A DNA stretch of 64,000 bases. Source: Stigmatella aurantiaca. Lineage in GTDB: Bacteria > Myxococcota > Myxococcia > Myxococcales > Myxococcaceae. The notes beneath the pieces are model-generated. The model made no database searches, was not told the origin of the DNA, and saw only the letters and a list, made by a program, of their open reading frames with translations. Below, in pieces: positions 34,501 through 64,000 of the stretch (position 1 is its first letter; each line of letters opens with the position of its first letter). The position numbers and the translations under genes were made by a program. The stretch is taken from positions 124,001 to 188,000 of the forward strand of contig NZ_FOAP01000004.1 of NCBI RefSeq assembly GCF_900109545.1, given 5' to 3'.

Positions 34501-37088
34501 CGGAGGCAGAGAGGCGCCTTGTGCAAGTGCACCTCTCTCCGGCTTCTGGTGGGCAGCACGTGTTCCACATCCACAGCCGCGCTGCGGGTGGAGCGTCGTC
34601 TGAAGCGGGATGGGTGCGGCACTGCAAGGGTCAGCTCCGGGCTGTGGGCGCGCCTTCGGGAACCCCTGAGGCTGTCGATGCGGTGCGCTCGCGTTGCACG
34701 CAGCAAGTGCTGGGGCCTGCTGTTTACGAGGAACTCGAGCGTTGCAACGTCCAGTACGAGGCTCCGCTGCGGACGCTCGGCGAGGTCTGGAGGCGGCCGG
34801 GTGAGGCGCTCGGACTCCTCGCGCTCGGACCCGAGCTGGTTCAGGAGTCGGTGCGCTACCAGCTCCACCCGGCGTTCTTGGATGCGGGGCTTCAGACCCT
34901 GGCGATCGCGCTTGCGGCGGAGCAGGGGGAGGCTGCGCTGTTCATGCCTCTGAGCATCGAGTCGCTCGAGTGCGTTCCAGGCCGTGCCGGTGTCAAGTGG
35001 GCCCATGTGTCCATCGCTCCCGCAACCCGCCCGGAGGACCGGGTGGGCACGCTGGAGTTGCTGGATGGAGAGGGCCGCCGGGTGGCCGTGGCGCGCGGTG
35101 TGCGGCTGCGGCGTGTGGCGGCCGAGCGGCTCCTCGAGGTGCTGGGAGAGGCCCGTTCGCAGGATTGGTTCCATGACGTGTCGTGGGAGCCCAGGCCCGT
35201 GGGGGCGGCCCAGCCGGGGCCCGCGGACTGGCTTGTGTTTCTCGACCGGGGCGGGTGGGGGACAGCGCTGGTGGAGGAGATTGGCCGTCAGGGCCACCCG
35301 TGCATCACCGTGACGGCGGGGGAGACCTTCCAGCGGCTGGACGCGCGGCGCTTCGCGGTGAATCCGAAGCGGCCGGAGGACATGGAGCGCCTGTTGCGCG
35401 AGCTGCCGGCGCTGCCGGCCGGGCATGAGGGCCGCGCCGTCTACCTGTGGGGCCTCGATGCGGTGCTCGACGAGCAGACGGGCACGCCAGAGTCCTCCGT
35501 GGCCGCCCTGCATTTGGTGAAGGCACTCATGGGCTCACCTGGCCGCGCGCGGCTCTGGGTGGTGACCCGGGGCGCCCAGGTGACGGGCGTGGGGGCCGAG
35601 CGTGTGTCGTTGGCCCAGGCGCCGCTGTGGGGCATGGGCCGGAGTGTGTCTCTGGAGCAGCCGGGCGTGTGGGGCGGCCTCATTGATTTGGCTCCGGGCG
35701 GGGCTCCCGGGGAGACCGTTGAGGTGCTTCGCGAGATCGCCGCGTTCGGCGGGGATGGTGAAGATCAGCTTGCGCTCCGCGAGAAGCGTCCCCTGGTGCC
35801 TCGCATCACCCGCGCACGGGTGAACGCGCCTGCGGAGCCGCTGCGCTTGCGGCCGGATGCGGCCTACCTCGTGACGGGTGGGCTGGGAGGACTGGGCCTG
35901 AAGGTGGCGAAGTGGCTGGTGGAGCGGGGCGCGCGGCACCTCATGCTGCTGGGCCGGAGTGGAGCCTCCGGCGCCGGGGATGCGGCTTCTGCGCGGCGCC
36001 GCGAGGGCATCGAGTCGCTTCGGGCACTCGGCGCGTCTGTCACCACGCTGGCCGCCGACGTGGCGGATCGCGAGAAGATGGCGGCGCTCTTGCGTGAGAC
36101 AGCCGCGACGCTTCCCCCGTTGCGAGGGGTGATCCACGCCGCTGCGCTGCTGACGGAGAGCCGCTTGGAGGACCTGGACCTTGCGGCGATGACGGCGATG
36201 ATGCGCCCCAAGGTGCTCGGCACCTGGGTGCTTCACGAGCTGACGCGCGAGTTCGAGCTCGATTTCTTCGTGATGTTCTCGTCGACGTCGACCCTGTGGG
36301 GTGCCTCTGGGTTGGCACACTACGCGGCGGGCAACCAGTTCCTGGAGGCACTCGCGCACCACCGCAGGGCAATGGGGCTGCCCGCGGCCACCATCCACTG
36401 GGGAACGTGGGACGAGATCGGCGGCGAGCGGGCTGACAGCGAGCGAGGCTTTGCGCGCTTCGGACTGAATCCCATGTCCTCGGAGCGGGCGCTCGATGCG
36501 ATGGGCCAGATCCTGCAGGCGGGAGTGAGCCACAAGACGGTCGCGTCCGTGAACTGGACGGTGTTGAAGCCGATCTGGGAGGCGCGGCGGAGCCGGCCCT
36601 TCCTGCGGAATGTGGGCGAGTCTTCGCCGATGCTGGGAGCGGCGTCCTCGCGGGCACGGCTTCTCACGGAACTCAAGTCGCTTCCGCCCGCCCGTCGCTT
36701 CGACACACTGGTGCAGCGTATCCAGAGCGAGGTGGGGCGGATCCTCGGGTTCTCCTCCACCGAGTTGCCCTCCACGGAGCGGGGGTTCTTCCAGATGGGC
36801 ATGACCTCGCAAATGTCCGTGGAGTTGCGCAATACGCTGCAGCGGGGCCTTGAGAAGGAACTGCCCGCGAGCGTCGCGTTCGATCACCCCACGGTCATCG
36901 CGTTGGCAAAGCGCCTGGCCTCGAGTGTTACCGCGGTGGAGATCCCACTGCCCACCGTGGCAGTGGCTCAAGAGCCGCGGCCACAAGCCGCGCAGGCGGA
37001 TGCCGGCGGTCTCGCCGAGCGCCTGTCGCAAGTGACAGAACTGTCCGACGAAGAGGTCGAGCGGTTGATTGCACAAAAGCTGAGCTGA
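31503..37088 (+). CDS. Type I PKS module: KS-AT-DH-KR-ACP (methylmalonyl, A-type KR)
   Basis: The 1861-residue single module carries an N-terminal docking helix (about aa 1-35). KS has DTACSSS, Cys207. AT has GHSMGE, Ser653, with a VASHS box at His756, methylmalonyl-like. DH has His956 in HRLGGVAVVP and Asp1127, but the usual YGP.F segment reads YEAPLRT. The KR core starts at about aa 1454, and the ACP Ser is Ser1769. The tail carries LSDEEVERLI. The KR lacks the LDD motif and has Trp eight residues before the catalytic Tyr, the marks of an A-type reductase; together with a working DH this predicts a cis double bond. The ACP motif reads GMTSQM, with Thr where Asp normally precedes the Ser. 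The start shares ATGA with the preceding stop. It should take the chain from the loading protein by class-2-like docking. Confidence 0.88.
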   Translation: MTSFAEKIAQYSPKRLALLAMELKSRLDAVEGTRSEPIAIIGMGCRFPGGGNDPESYWNLLCNGVDAVTEVPSSRWTREDMARMDPEALEKLGARWGAFINKVDQFDADFFGISPHEAHRMDPQQRILLEVAWEALERAGQDMTQLAGSRTGVFVGLYSDDYALLQMGNPSARDSSSVTGALNCVVPGRLSYLLDLQGPCLAVDTACSSSLVALHLASQSLRNQECSMALACGVNLILSPHSSSRVSRAQALAPDGRCKTFDARANGFVRGEGCGVVVLKRLSDAIAAGDPILALVRGSAVNQDGKSAGLTAPNVLAQQALIRQALQSAGLEPSEIDCVEAHGTGTSLGDPIEMEALHEVYGSGRSAQQSLVVGAAKTNIGHLESAAGIAGIIKMVLSMQHQAVPPVAHFQRLNPRIDFSGESITIPTALHPWPAREERKRRGAVSSFGISGTNAHVILEEPPSGQAAPVPHAPGAHLLPLSARSPSALQELAQKYAEYLVSSPEVSLREVCYTAALRRTHHEYRLAVAGESPAAVAEKLREFAAGGPAPAVKGADGQRKVVFVFPGQGSQWLGMGRQLLEQEPAFREAIERIDEAMRPHVTWRLLDVLRAPSEASRLNEIDVVQPVLFAMAVALSALWRAWGIEPDAVVGHSMGEVAAAHVAGALSLEDAAAVICLRSRLLKRISGQGAMLAAELSLAEARKAVAGREARVAIAVNNSPTSTVLSGDAAALEEIRASLEARNVFCRWVKVDVASHSPQVDSLRADLLSVLSAVRPRPASVPIVSTVTGAPCDGSGYDAAYWVRNLRDPVLFSTAVLELAQGGHTVFMEMSPHPILLPAVERCVQHAGREGVTIPSMRREEAERAVMLESFGALYRVAYPVEWKRLFPESGRMVPLPTYPWQHKRFWIDVAASAVLPAAEHVTSLRGRPVSVAHGVEGQIFELELSSTSLPWLGAHRLGGVAVVPASALVELGLSAAAEALGAGARQISDVEFERALVLTEAERRLVQVHLSPASGGQHVFHIHSRAAGGASSEAGWVRHCKGQLRAVGAPSGTPEAVDAVRSRCTQQVLGPAVYEELERCNVQYEAPLRTLGEVWRRPGEALGLLALGPELVQESVRYQLHPAFLDAGLQTLAIALAAEQGEAALFMPLSIESLECVPGRAGVKWAHVSIAPATRPEDRVGTLELLDGEGRRVAVARGVRLRRVAAERLLEVLGEARSQDWFHDVSWEPRPVGAAQPGPADWLVFLDRGGWGTALVEEIGRQGHPCITVTAGETFQRLDARRFAVNPKRPEDMERLLRELPALPAGHEGRAVYLWGLDAVLDEQTGTPESSVAALHLVKALMGSPGRARLWVVTRGAQVTGVGAERVSLAQAPLWGMGRSVSLEQPGVWGGLIDLAPGGAPGETVEVLREIAAFGGDGEDQLALREKRPLVPRITRARVNAPAEPLRLRPDAAYLVTGGLGGLGLKVAKWLVERGARHLMLLGRSGASGAGDAASARRREGIESLRALGASVTTLAADVADREKMAALLRETAATLPPLRGVIHAAALLTESRLEDLDLAAMTAMMRPKVLGTWVLHELTREFELDFFVMFSSTSTLWGASGLAHYAAGNQFLEALAHHRRAMGLPAATIHWGTWDEIGGERADSERGFARFGLNPMSSERALDAMGQILQAGVSHKTVASVNWTVLKPIWEARRSRPFLRNVGESSPMLGAASSRARLLTELKSLPPARRFDTLVQRIQSEVGRILGFSSTELPSTERGFFQMGMTSQMSVELRNTLQRGLEKELPASVAFDHPTVIALAKRLASSVTAVEIPLPTVAVAQEPRPQAAQADAGGLAERLSQVTELSDEEVERLIAQKLS

Positions 37089-37104
37089 ATCGGACACGAC
37101 CGCA

Positions 37105-42678
<5,574 letters not shown>

Positions 42679-42688
42679 GAGATCCGAC

Positions 42689-58263
<15,575 letters not shown>

Positions 58264-58267
<4 letters not shown>

Positions 58268-61200
58268 GCAAGCAGGAAAAACCAGCCGAGCTCTCCGCGC
58301 TTCAGCGCGCCGCGTTGCTCGTGGAGAAGATGCAGTCACGCCTCGATGCGGTGGAGCGGGCCCGGACCGAGCCGATCGCCGTCATCGGGATGGGGTGCCG
58401 CTTTCCAGGCGGCGCCGTCGATGGGCCGTCGTACTGGAGGATCTTGCGCGACGGCGTGGATGCGCTGCGCGAGGTGCCCGAGTCCCGATGGGACGTGCCC
58501 GGCCATTTCGATTCCACCCGGGGGGTTCCCGGCAAGATGTACGGAACCCGGGGCGGCTTCCTCGATGACGTGGAGCATTTCGATGCCGAGTTCTTCGGCA
58601 TCTCTCCCCGGGAGGCAGCGAGCCTGGATCCGCAGCAGCGGCTCGTCCTGGAGGTCGCGTGGGAGGCGCTGGAGAACGCGGGCATGGCCCCCGATCAGCT
58701 CGTGGGCAGCAAGACGGGCGTCTTCATGGGCGTGATGTCCAGCGACTACATGGCGCGCCTGTTGAAGGAGAACGATGCGACCCGCTTCGACGGGTACATG
58801 GCGACGGGCAACGGCTACAGCTTCGTGCCAGGCCGCGTCTCGTACGTGCTCGGACTGCAGGGGCCGTGCATGCCGGTCGACACCGCATGCTCGTCATCGT
58901 TGGTCGCGCTCCATCTGGCCAGCGAGAGCCTCCGGGCGGGGGAGTCCAACCTGGCGCTGGCGGGCGGGGTCAACCTGATCCTCTCGCCGGAGACGATGAT
59001 CTGCTTGTGCAGCATGCAGGCGCTCGCGAGCGATGGCCGGTGCAAGACGTTCGATGCGTCCGCGGACGGGTACGTGCGAGGAGAGGGGTGCGGCGTCCTC
59101 GTGCTCAAGCGCCTCTCGGATGCGCAGCGGGATGGTGATTCCATCCTTGCGTTGATCCGCGGCTCCGCCGTCAACCATGACGGAGCCAGCGGTGGGCTGA
59201 CCGTGCCCAATGGGCCTTCGCAACAGGCGGTCGTTCAGCGGGCGCTCGACAACGCGCGCATTGCTCCGGCCCTTGTGGGGTATGTCGAGGCCCACGGGAC
59301 CGGCACACCGCTCGGGGATCCGATTGAACTCCGGGCGCTTGGCGCCGTGCTCGGCAAGGGACGTCCGGAGGACAGACCCTTCTTCATCGGGTCGGTGAAG
59401 ACGAACATCGGACACCTGGAGCCAGCCGCGGGAATCGCCGGGGTCATCAAGACGATCGTCTCGCTTCAGCACAAGGAGATCCCCCCGCATCTGCACTTCC
59501 GTACCCCCAACCCGCATGTGGAGTGGGATCGCATTCCAGCGCGAGTCCCCGTCGAGCGCGTCCCCTGGCCAGCCCATGAGGGACGGCGCATCGCCGGCGT
59601 GAGCTCCTTCGGGCTGAGCGGAATCAACGCGCACGTGGTGTTGGAGGAGGCTCCTGCCCCCACCGGCACGACCGCGCCGGCCGAGGACGGCAAGGCGCAG
59701 CTCGTCGTCCTGTCTGCGAAGACACCGCGGGCGTTGTCTGCTCTGGCAGAGACATGGGGCTCGTTCCTGAAGGGCGAGGAGGTGGGATCGCTCGCCGACA
59801 TCAGCTACACGGCGGCCCTCTTCCGAACCCATTACGAGCACCGGCTCGCCCTCGCGGCGAAGTCCAAGCAGGAGCTCATCGAGCAGCTCAAGGCCTTCGC
59901 CGCAGGAGAGAGCCACGCAGGGCTGTCCGCAGGGCGCCGGGGCGCTGGGCAGGCACAGAAGATCGTCTTCGTCTTTCCGGGCCAGGGGTCTCAGTGGCTC
60001 GGAATGGGACGGAGGTTGTACGCGGAGGACGCGACGTTCCGGGAGGCCATCGACCGCTGCCATGAGGCGATACGGCATCACGCCGATTGGTCCTTGCGCG
60101 ACCTCCTGACGCATCCCGAGCAACAGCCCCGCTGGAATGACATCGACGTCATTCAGCCAACGCTGTTTGCCTTGCAGGTGGCGCTTGCTGCGGTGTGGCG
60201 CTCGTTGGGGCTGGAACCTCATGCCGTGGTGGGACACAGCATGGGAGAGGTCGCCGCGGCGCATGTCGCGGGGGCGCTCTCGCTGGAGGACGCGGCGCGC
60301 ATCATCTGCGAGCGGAGCAAGCTGCTCAAGCGCGTCAGTGGCCAGGGAGCCATGGCCGTCGTGGAGCTCTCCCGGGAGCAGGCGGAGGCCGAGATCCGAG
60401 GAGCGGAAGACCGGATTGCCATCGCCGTCAGCAACAGTCCGAAGTCGACGGTGCTCTCGGGAGACCCAGCTGCGCTGAAGGAGGTGCTGGAGCGTCTGGA
60501 ACGGCGCGAAGTGTTCTGCCGTTGGGTGAAGGTGGACGTGGCCTCGCACAGCCCGCAGATGGATCCGCTGCGGCAGGAACTGCTGGAGCGGATGGCGGCC
60601 ATTCGCCCCACCGGAAGCACGGTCACGCTCTATTCCACGGTGACGGGGGCACCCATCGATGGCCGCGAGCTGGGCGCCTCGTACTGGGTGCGCAATCTCC
60701 GTCAACCCGTGCTGTTCGGCGATGCGGTGCAGCGCCTCATCAAGGATGGGAACGTCCTGTTCATCGAGCTGAGCCCCCATCCGATCCTCGTGCCCTTCGT
60801 GGATGCGATGCTGCGGGAGGGGGACACGTCCGGGCGGGGGCTCGTGGTGCCGAGCTTGCTCCGGGATCAAGAAGAGTGGCCTTCCTTGCTCTCCTCCCTG
60901 GGCGCGCTGGCCACCCGCGTGGACCGCGTGGACTGGCTCCGGTTGCATCCGAACAAGCGTCGCCGGGTCGCGCTCCCCGCGTATCCGTGGCAGCGCGAGC
61001 GGCACTGGCTGGAGTTGCAGGCCACCGCTTCGCGGGGCCGAGCCTTGCGCGCGGGCGCTGGAGACCATCCGCTCCTGGGGGGCTCGTTCACGACTTCCGT
61101 GCAGAAGGAGAGCCGCTTCTGGGAGTCCGCGCTGAGCGCGCGGGAGCCTTCCTATCTGGTGGATCACCGCGTGGGTGGAGCGGTGGTGGTGCCGGGCGCG

Positions 61201-64000
61201 GCCTATCTGGAGATGGCGCTCTCGGCGGCGCGGGAGATGTCCGGAGAGACGGCGCACGAGCTCGTCGACACCTCCTTCAAGGAGGGGCTGCTGCTGCCCG
61301 AGGGCCAGGAGCGCGTGGTCCAGATGGCGCTGAGCGACGAGGGCGGGGGAGCCCTCTCGTTTCAGCTGTCGAGCCAGAAAGCGAGTACGGACGCGAACGC
61401 TCCGGCGGGCTGGATGGCGCACGTCGCGGGGCGGATTCGTCCCATGGAGGGAGGGCAGTCGGCGCAGGCGCCCGAGTCACTCGATGCGGTCCGGGAGCGT
61501 TGCACCGAGGTAATCGCCCAAGCGGCGCATTACGAGGAGCTGGCACGCCGTGGGGTGGCCTACGGCCCCGCGTTCCAGGGCGTGCAACAGGTGTGGCGTG
61601 GCCGTGCGGAGGCGCTCGGGCATGTGCGGTTGCCGGAGCCGCTCGTGGCGCGGGCTTCGGCGTATCGAATCCACCCTGCCTTGCTCGATGCGTGCTTCCA
61701 GTTGGTGGCCGCGGCCGTTCCCCAGGAGGAGATCGCTCCTGACGCTGGTCCCGCCGTGCCAGTGGCGCTCGCCTGCCTGAGGGTCCATGAGCAGCCGGGG
61801 ACAGAGGCTTTCTGTCACGTGCGGCTGCGGACGCCGGAGGGTGCGCGGAACGGCGTATACGAGTTCGACCTTGTGTTGCGCGACGCATCCGGTCGGCTCC
61901 TGGTGGAGGCTCTCGGGTTGCGAATCCAGCAGCTGGATTCCCCGGTGGCGGAGCGTGAGGGCAAGGATCTCTTCTTCTCGCTCGAATGGCGGCATGAGCC
62001 CGCCGCCCAGCCTGTCCTGCCCGAGGATTCCGAGGCGAACGGGCGCTGGTTGCTCGTCGCCGACGGCAGCGAGCTTGCCGATGCGGTCGAGTCCCTGCTT
62101 CGGACGCGCAAAGGTGATGTCATCCGTGTCGAGCTCCCGGGGACGGCGGCCTCGCCCCAGGCATTCGACGCCGTGCTGGCGGAGGCATTCGGCGCGGGCT
62201 CGGTTCCCCGTGGGGTGATCCACCTCACGGGCCAGGAGCCTCGCGAGGTGGATCCAGTCATGGGATGCGGCGGCTTGCTGCATCTCGTTCAGGCACTCTC
62301 CCGGGCAAACCTGGCGAGCCCGCCCAGGCTTTGGATCGTCACGCGAGGCGTCCATCATGGCGCTGCAAGCAGGTCGGCCTCGGATGTGGTGCAGGCACCG
62401 CTGTGGGGCCTGGGCCGCACGATCGCGCAAGAGCACTCCGAGCTGAAGTGCACGCGTGTGGACGTGTCCGCCGCGATGGGCCCGGGTGACGCCGGGGCAG
62501 CGCTGGTGCGCGAGCTGCTCGTGGCGGACGAGGAGGAGGAGCTGTCCCTTCGGATGGATGGCCGCCATGTCGGCCGCATCGTGCGTGGCTCTCCTGGCAG
62601 GTCTCCCAGCGAGGCCGTGGTTCCAGTGGGGGGAAGGCCCTTCCGCCTGGAGCGCGACGCGCAAGGCCGGTTGGAGTTCAGAGCGGGTGCGCGGCGTCCG
62701 CCTGGGCCGGGCGAGATCGAACTCGAGGTTGAAGTGGCTGCTCTGGGAGGACCCAGCGAGGGTTCTGGACCGGAGCGGTGGGAGGGCGGTGAGGGCGTTA
62801 TCGGGTGCAGTGGGCGGGTGGTGGCCCTTGGCGAGAGAGTGAAGGACGTCACGGTGGGCGAAGAGCGGATCGCCCTGGTGACGTCGGGCCTGGGCTCCCA
62901 CGTGAATGTTCCCGCCGGGTGCACTGCCAAACGCCCGTCATCGTCGTCGCACGGAGAGTCCGCCGCACTGGCGGCGACTGTTCTGCCTGCCTGGTACGCA
63001 CTGTTCCACCTGGGGCGGATGGAGAAGCGAAGCCGAGTGCTGGTCCTCGGGGCCACCAGTGGGCTCGGGCGGGCCGCGGTCAAGTTGGCCAAGAGGGTGG
63101 GGGCGGAGGTCTTCGCCGCCGCCACGACGGACGAACAGCGGGCGTCTCTGCGGGAGCTTGGAGCCGATCAGGTCCTGGATCCGAGCGATGCCTCGGCCGT
63201 CACGCGGCTCCTGGACATGACGGGGGGACGTGGGGTGGAACTGGCGGTCGTCGCGCCGGGCACTGTCGAACTCGAGCGAAGCCTGTCCGTGCTGAGCGAA
63301 GGGGCTCGTGTCCTCGACCTGCGTGCGTCAGGCTCGGCGGCCCACACCGGTGATGCGAACGTTGCCTGGTGCGTGGTCGACGTGCAGGACTTCGCCCGCC
63401 GCAGGCCCGAGCGGTTTGCCCGCCTCTGGCAGGAAGTGAGGGAAGCATTCGAGGTGGGAGGGCTGCCGCCGGCCGCGGGGGATGCGAGCCTCCTCACCCT
63501 GAACGATTCGAAGGCGCGCGTCGTGGTGCCTGCGGCGGAGGCTCGCCGCCTTCGTGCGGATGGGACCTACCTCGTTACTGGCGGGCTCGGTGGGCTCGGT
63601 CTCGCAGTGGCGAAGTGGATGGTGGATCAGGGCGCGGGGCACCTGGTGCTCGTCGGACGTGACACCACCCTGACACCGGAGCAGCAAGAGGTGGTGACCG
63701 CGCTCGAAGCCACAGGCGCGCGAGTGCGGGTGGCCCGGGCCGACGTGTCCGACCGGGCGCAGCTCGCCCGGGTGCTCTCGGAGATCGCGGAAGGGGAGCC
63801 TCCGCTGCGAGGCATCATCCACTCGGCGGGTGTGCTGGACGACGGTGTCCTGGTGCAGCAGACGGTAGAGCGGTTCCGGCGCGTGATGGCCCCCAAGGTT
63901 CTCGGTGGCTGGAACCTGCATGTCCTGACGCGTGAGGCGCCGCTCGACTTCTTCGTCCTGTACTCGTCGGCGGCCTCTCTGTTCGGAGCACCGGGGCAGG
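58264..64000 (+). CDS. Type I PKS module, 5' part: KS-AT-DH-ER-KR..., cut by window edge
   Basis: The frame stays open from the ATGA overlap at 58264 to the last base (at least 1912 residues). Visible are a docking helix ([15 protein letters not shown]), KS (Cys209, HGTGT, KTNIGH), AT (GHSMGE, Ser659, VASHS, methylmalonyl-like), DH (His968 in [11 protein letters not shown], Asp1142), an enoyl-reductase region (about aa 1455-1755) and the first part of a KR ([17 protein letters not shown]). The ER has the right place and length. However, it lacks the conserved GLNFRD stretch near its start, and its nucleotide loop reads GATSGLGRA where ERs usually have HAAAGGVG. It may be inactive, so whether this extension is saturated is open. 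The Tyr of the KR, the ACP, the tail and any later domains lie outside. The substrate should come from the preceding three-module protein. Confidence 0.85.

Overview
The window is a GC-rich, single-strand block of giant modular biosynthetic genes with tightly packed starts (four 4-base ATGA overlaps). Protein families, docking tails, loading architecture and the peptide code all point to a myxobacterium (Myxococcota), most plausibly a Stigmatella/Archangiaceae-type strain. No RNA gene, CRISPR array or mobile element was seen. Every gene I can support lies on the + strand.

Region 1 (1-24120) is a myxochromide-type lipopeptide line. It holds the 3' end of a polyketide synthase (mchA-like, KR-ACP), a two-module NRPS (mchB-like, C-A-NMT-PCP-C-A-PCP-E) and a second NRPS (mchC-like, four module positions plus thioesterase). 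A small four-helix membrane protein is translationally coupled to the end. Specificity residues read by eye give Thr (N-methylated), an unassigned residue made D (Ala by analogy), Leu, a dead proline-type position, the same unassigned type, and probably Gln. This matches the S-type (pentapeptide) myxochromides. The most striking feature is that the dead block has lost the key residues of three consecutive domains (A, PCP and the next C). The flanking C and A-PCP are left to act as one working module.

Region 2 (24121-24402) is the only sizeable gap. It holds a terminator-like hairpin just after the membrane-protein gene and a 17-base palindrome (operator candidate) 61 bases before the next gene. 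That next gene starts at GTG directly behind an in-frame stop.

Region 3 (24403-64000, open at the right edge) is a second, separate modular type I PKS line of five genes, whose product I cannot name. It opens with ACP-KS-AT-AT-DH-KR-ACP, the loading architecture known from myxothiazol/myxalamid-like myxobacterial systems. The first AT lacks the carboxylate-binding Arg. Then follow KS-AT-DH-KR-ACP (twice), a three-module protein (DH-KR, KR, DH-KR) and a KS-AT-DH-ER-KR protein cut by the window end. The predicted product is a branched-chain-primed, multiply methylated polyene with one or two oxygenated carbons. Several domains look altered: a KR without its catalytic Ser, an ER without the usual N-terminal core, an ACP with Thr in place of the Asp before the Ser, and an AT with an unusual VPSHT box. 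The mch line ends in its own thioesterase and the second line starts with its own loading module, so they are best read as two adjacent clusters, although their docking tails are of the same class.
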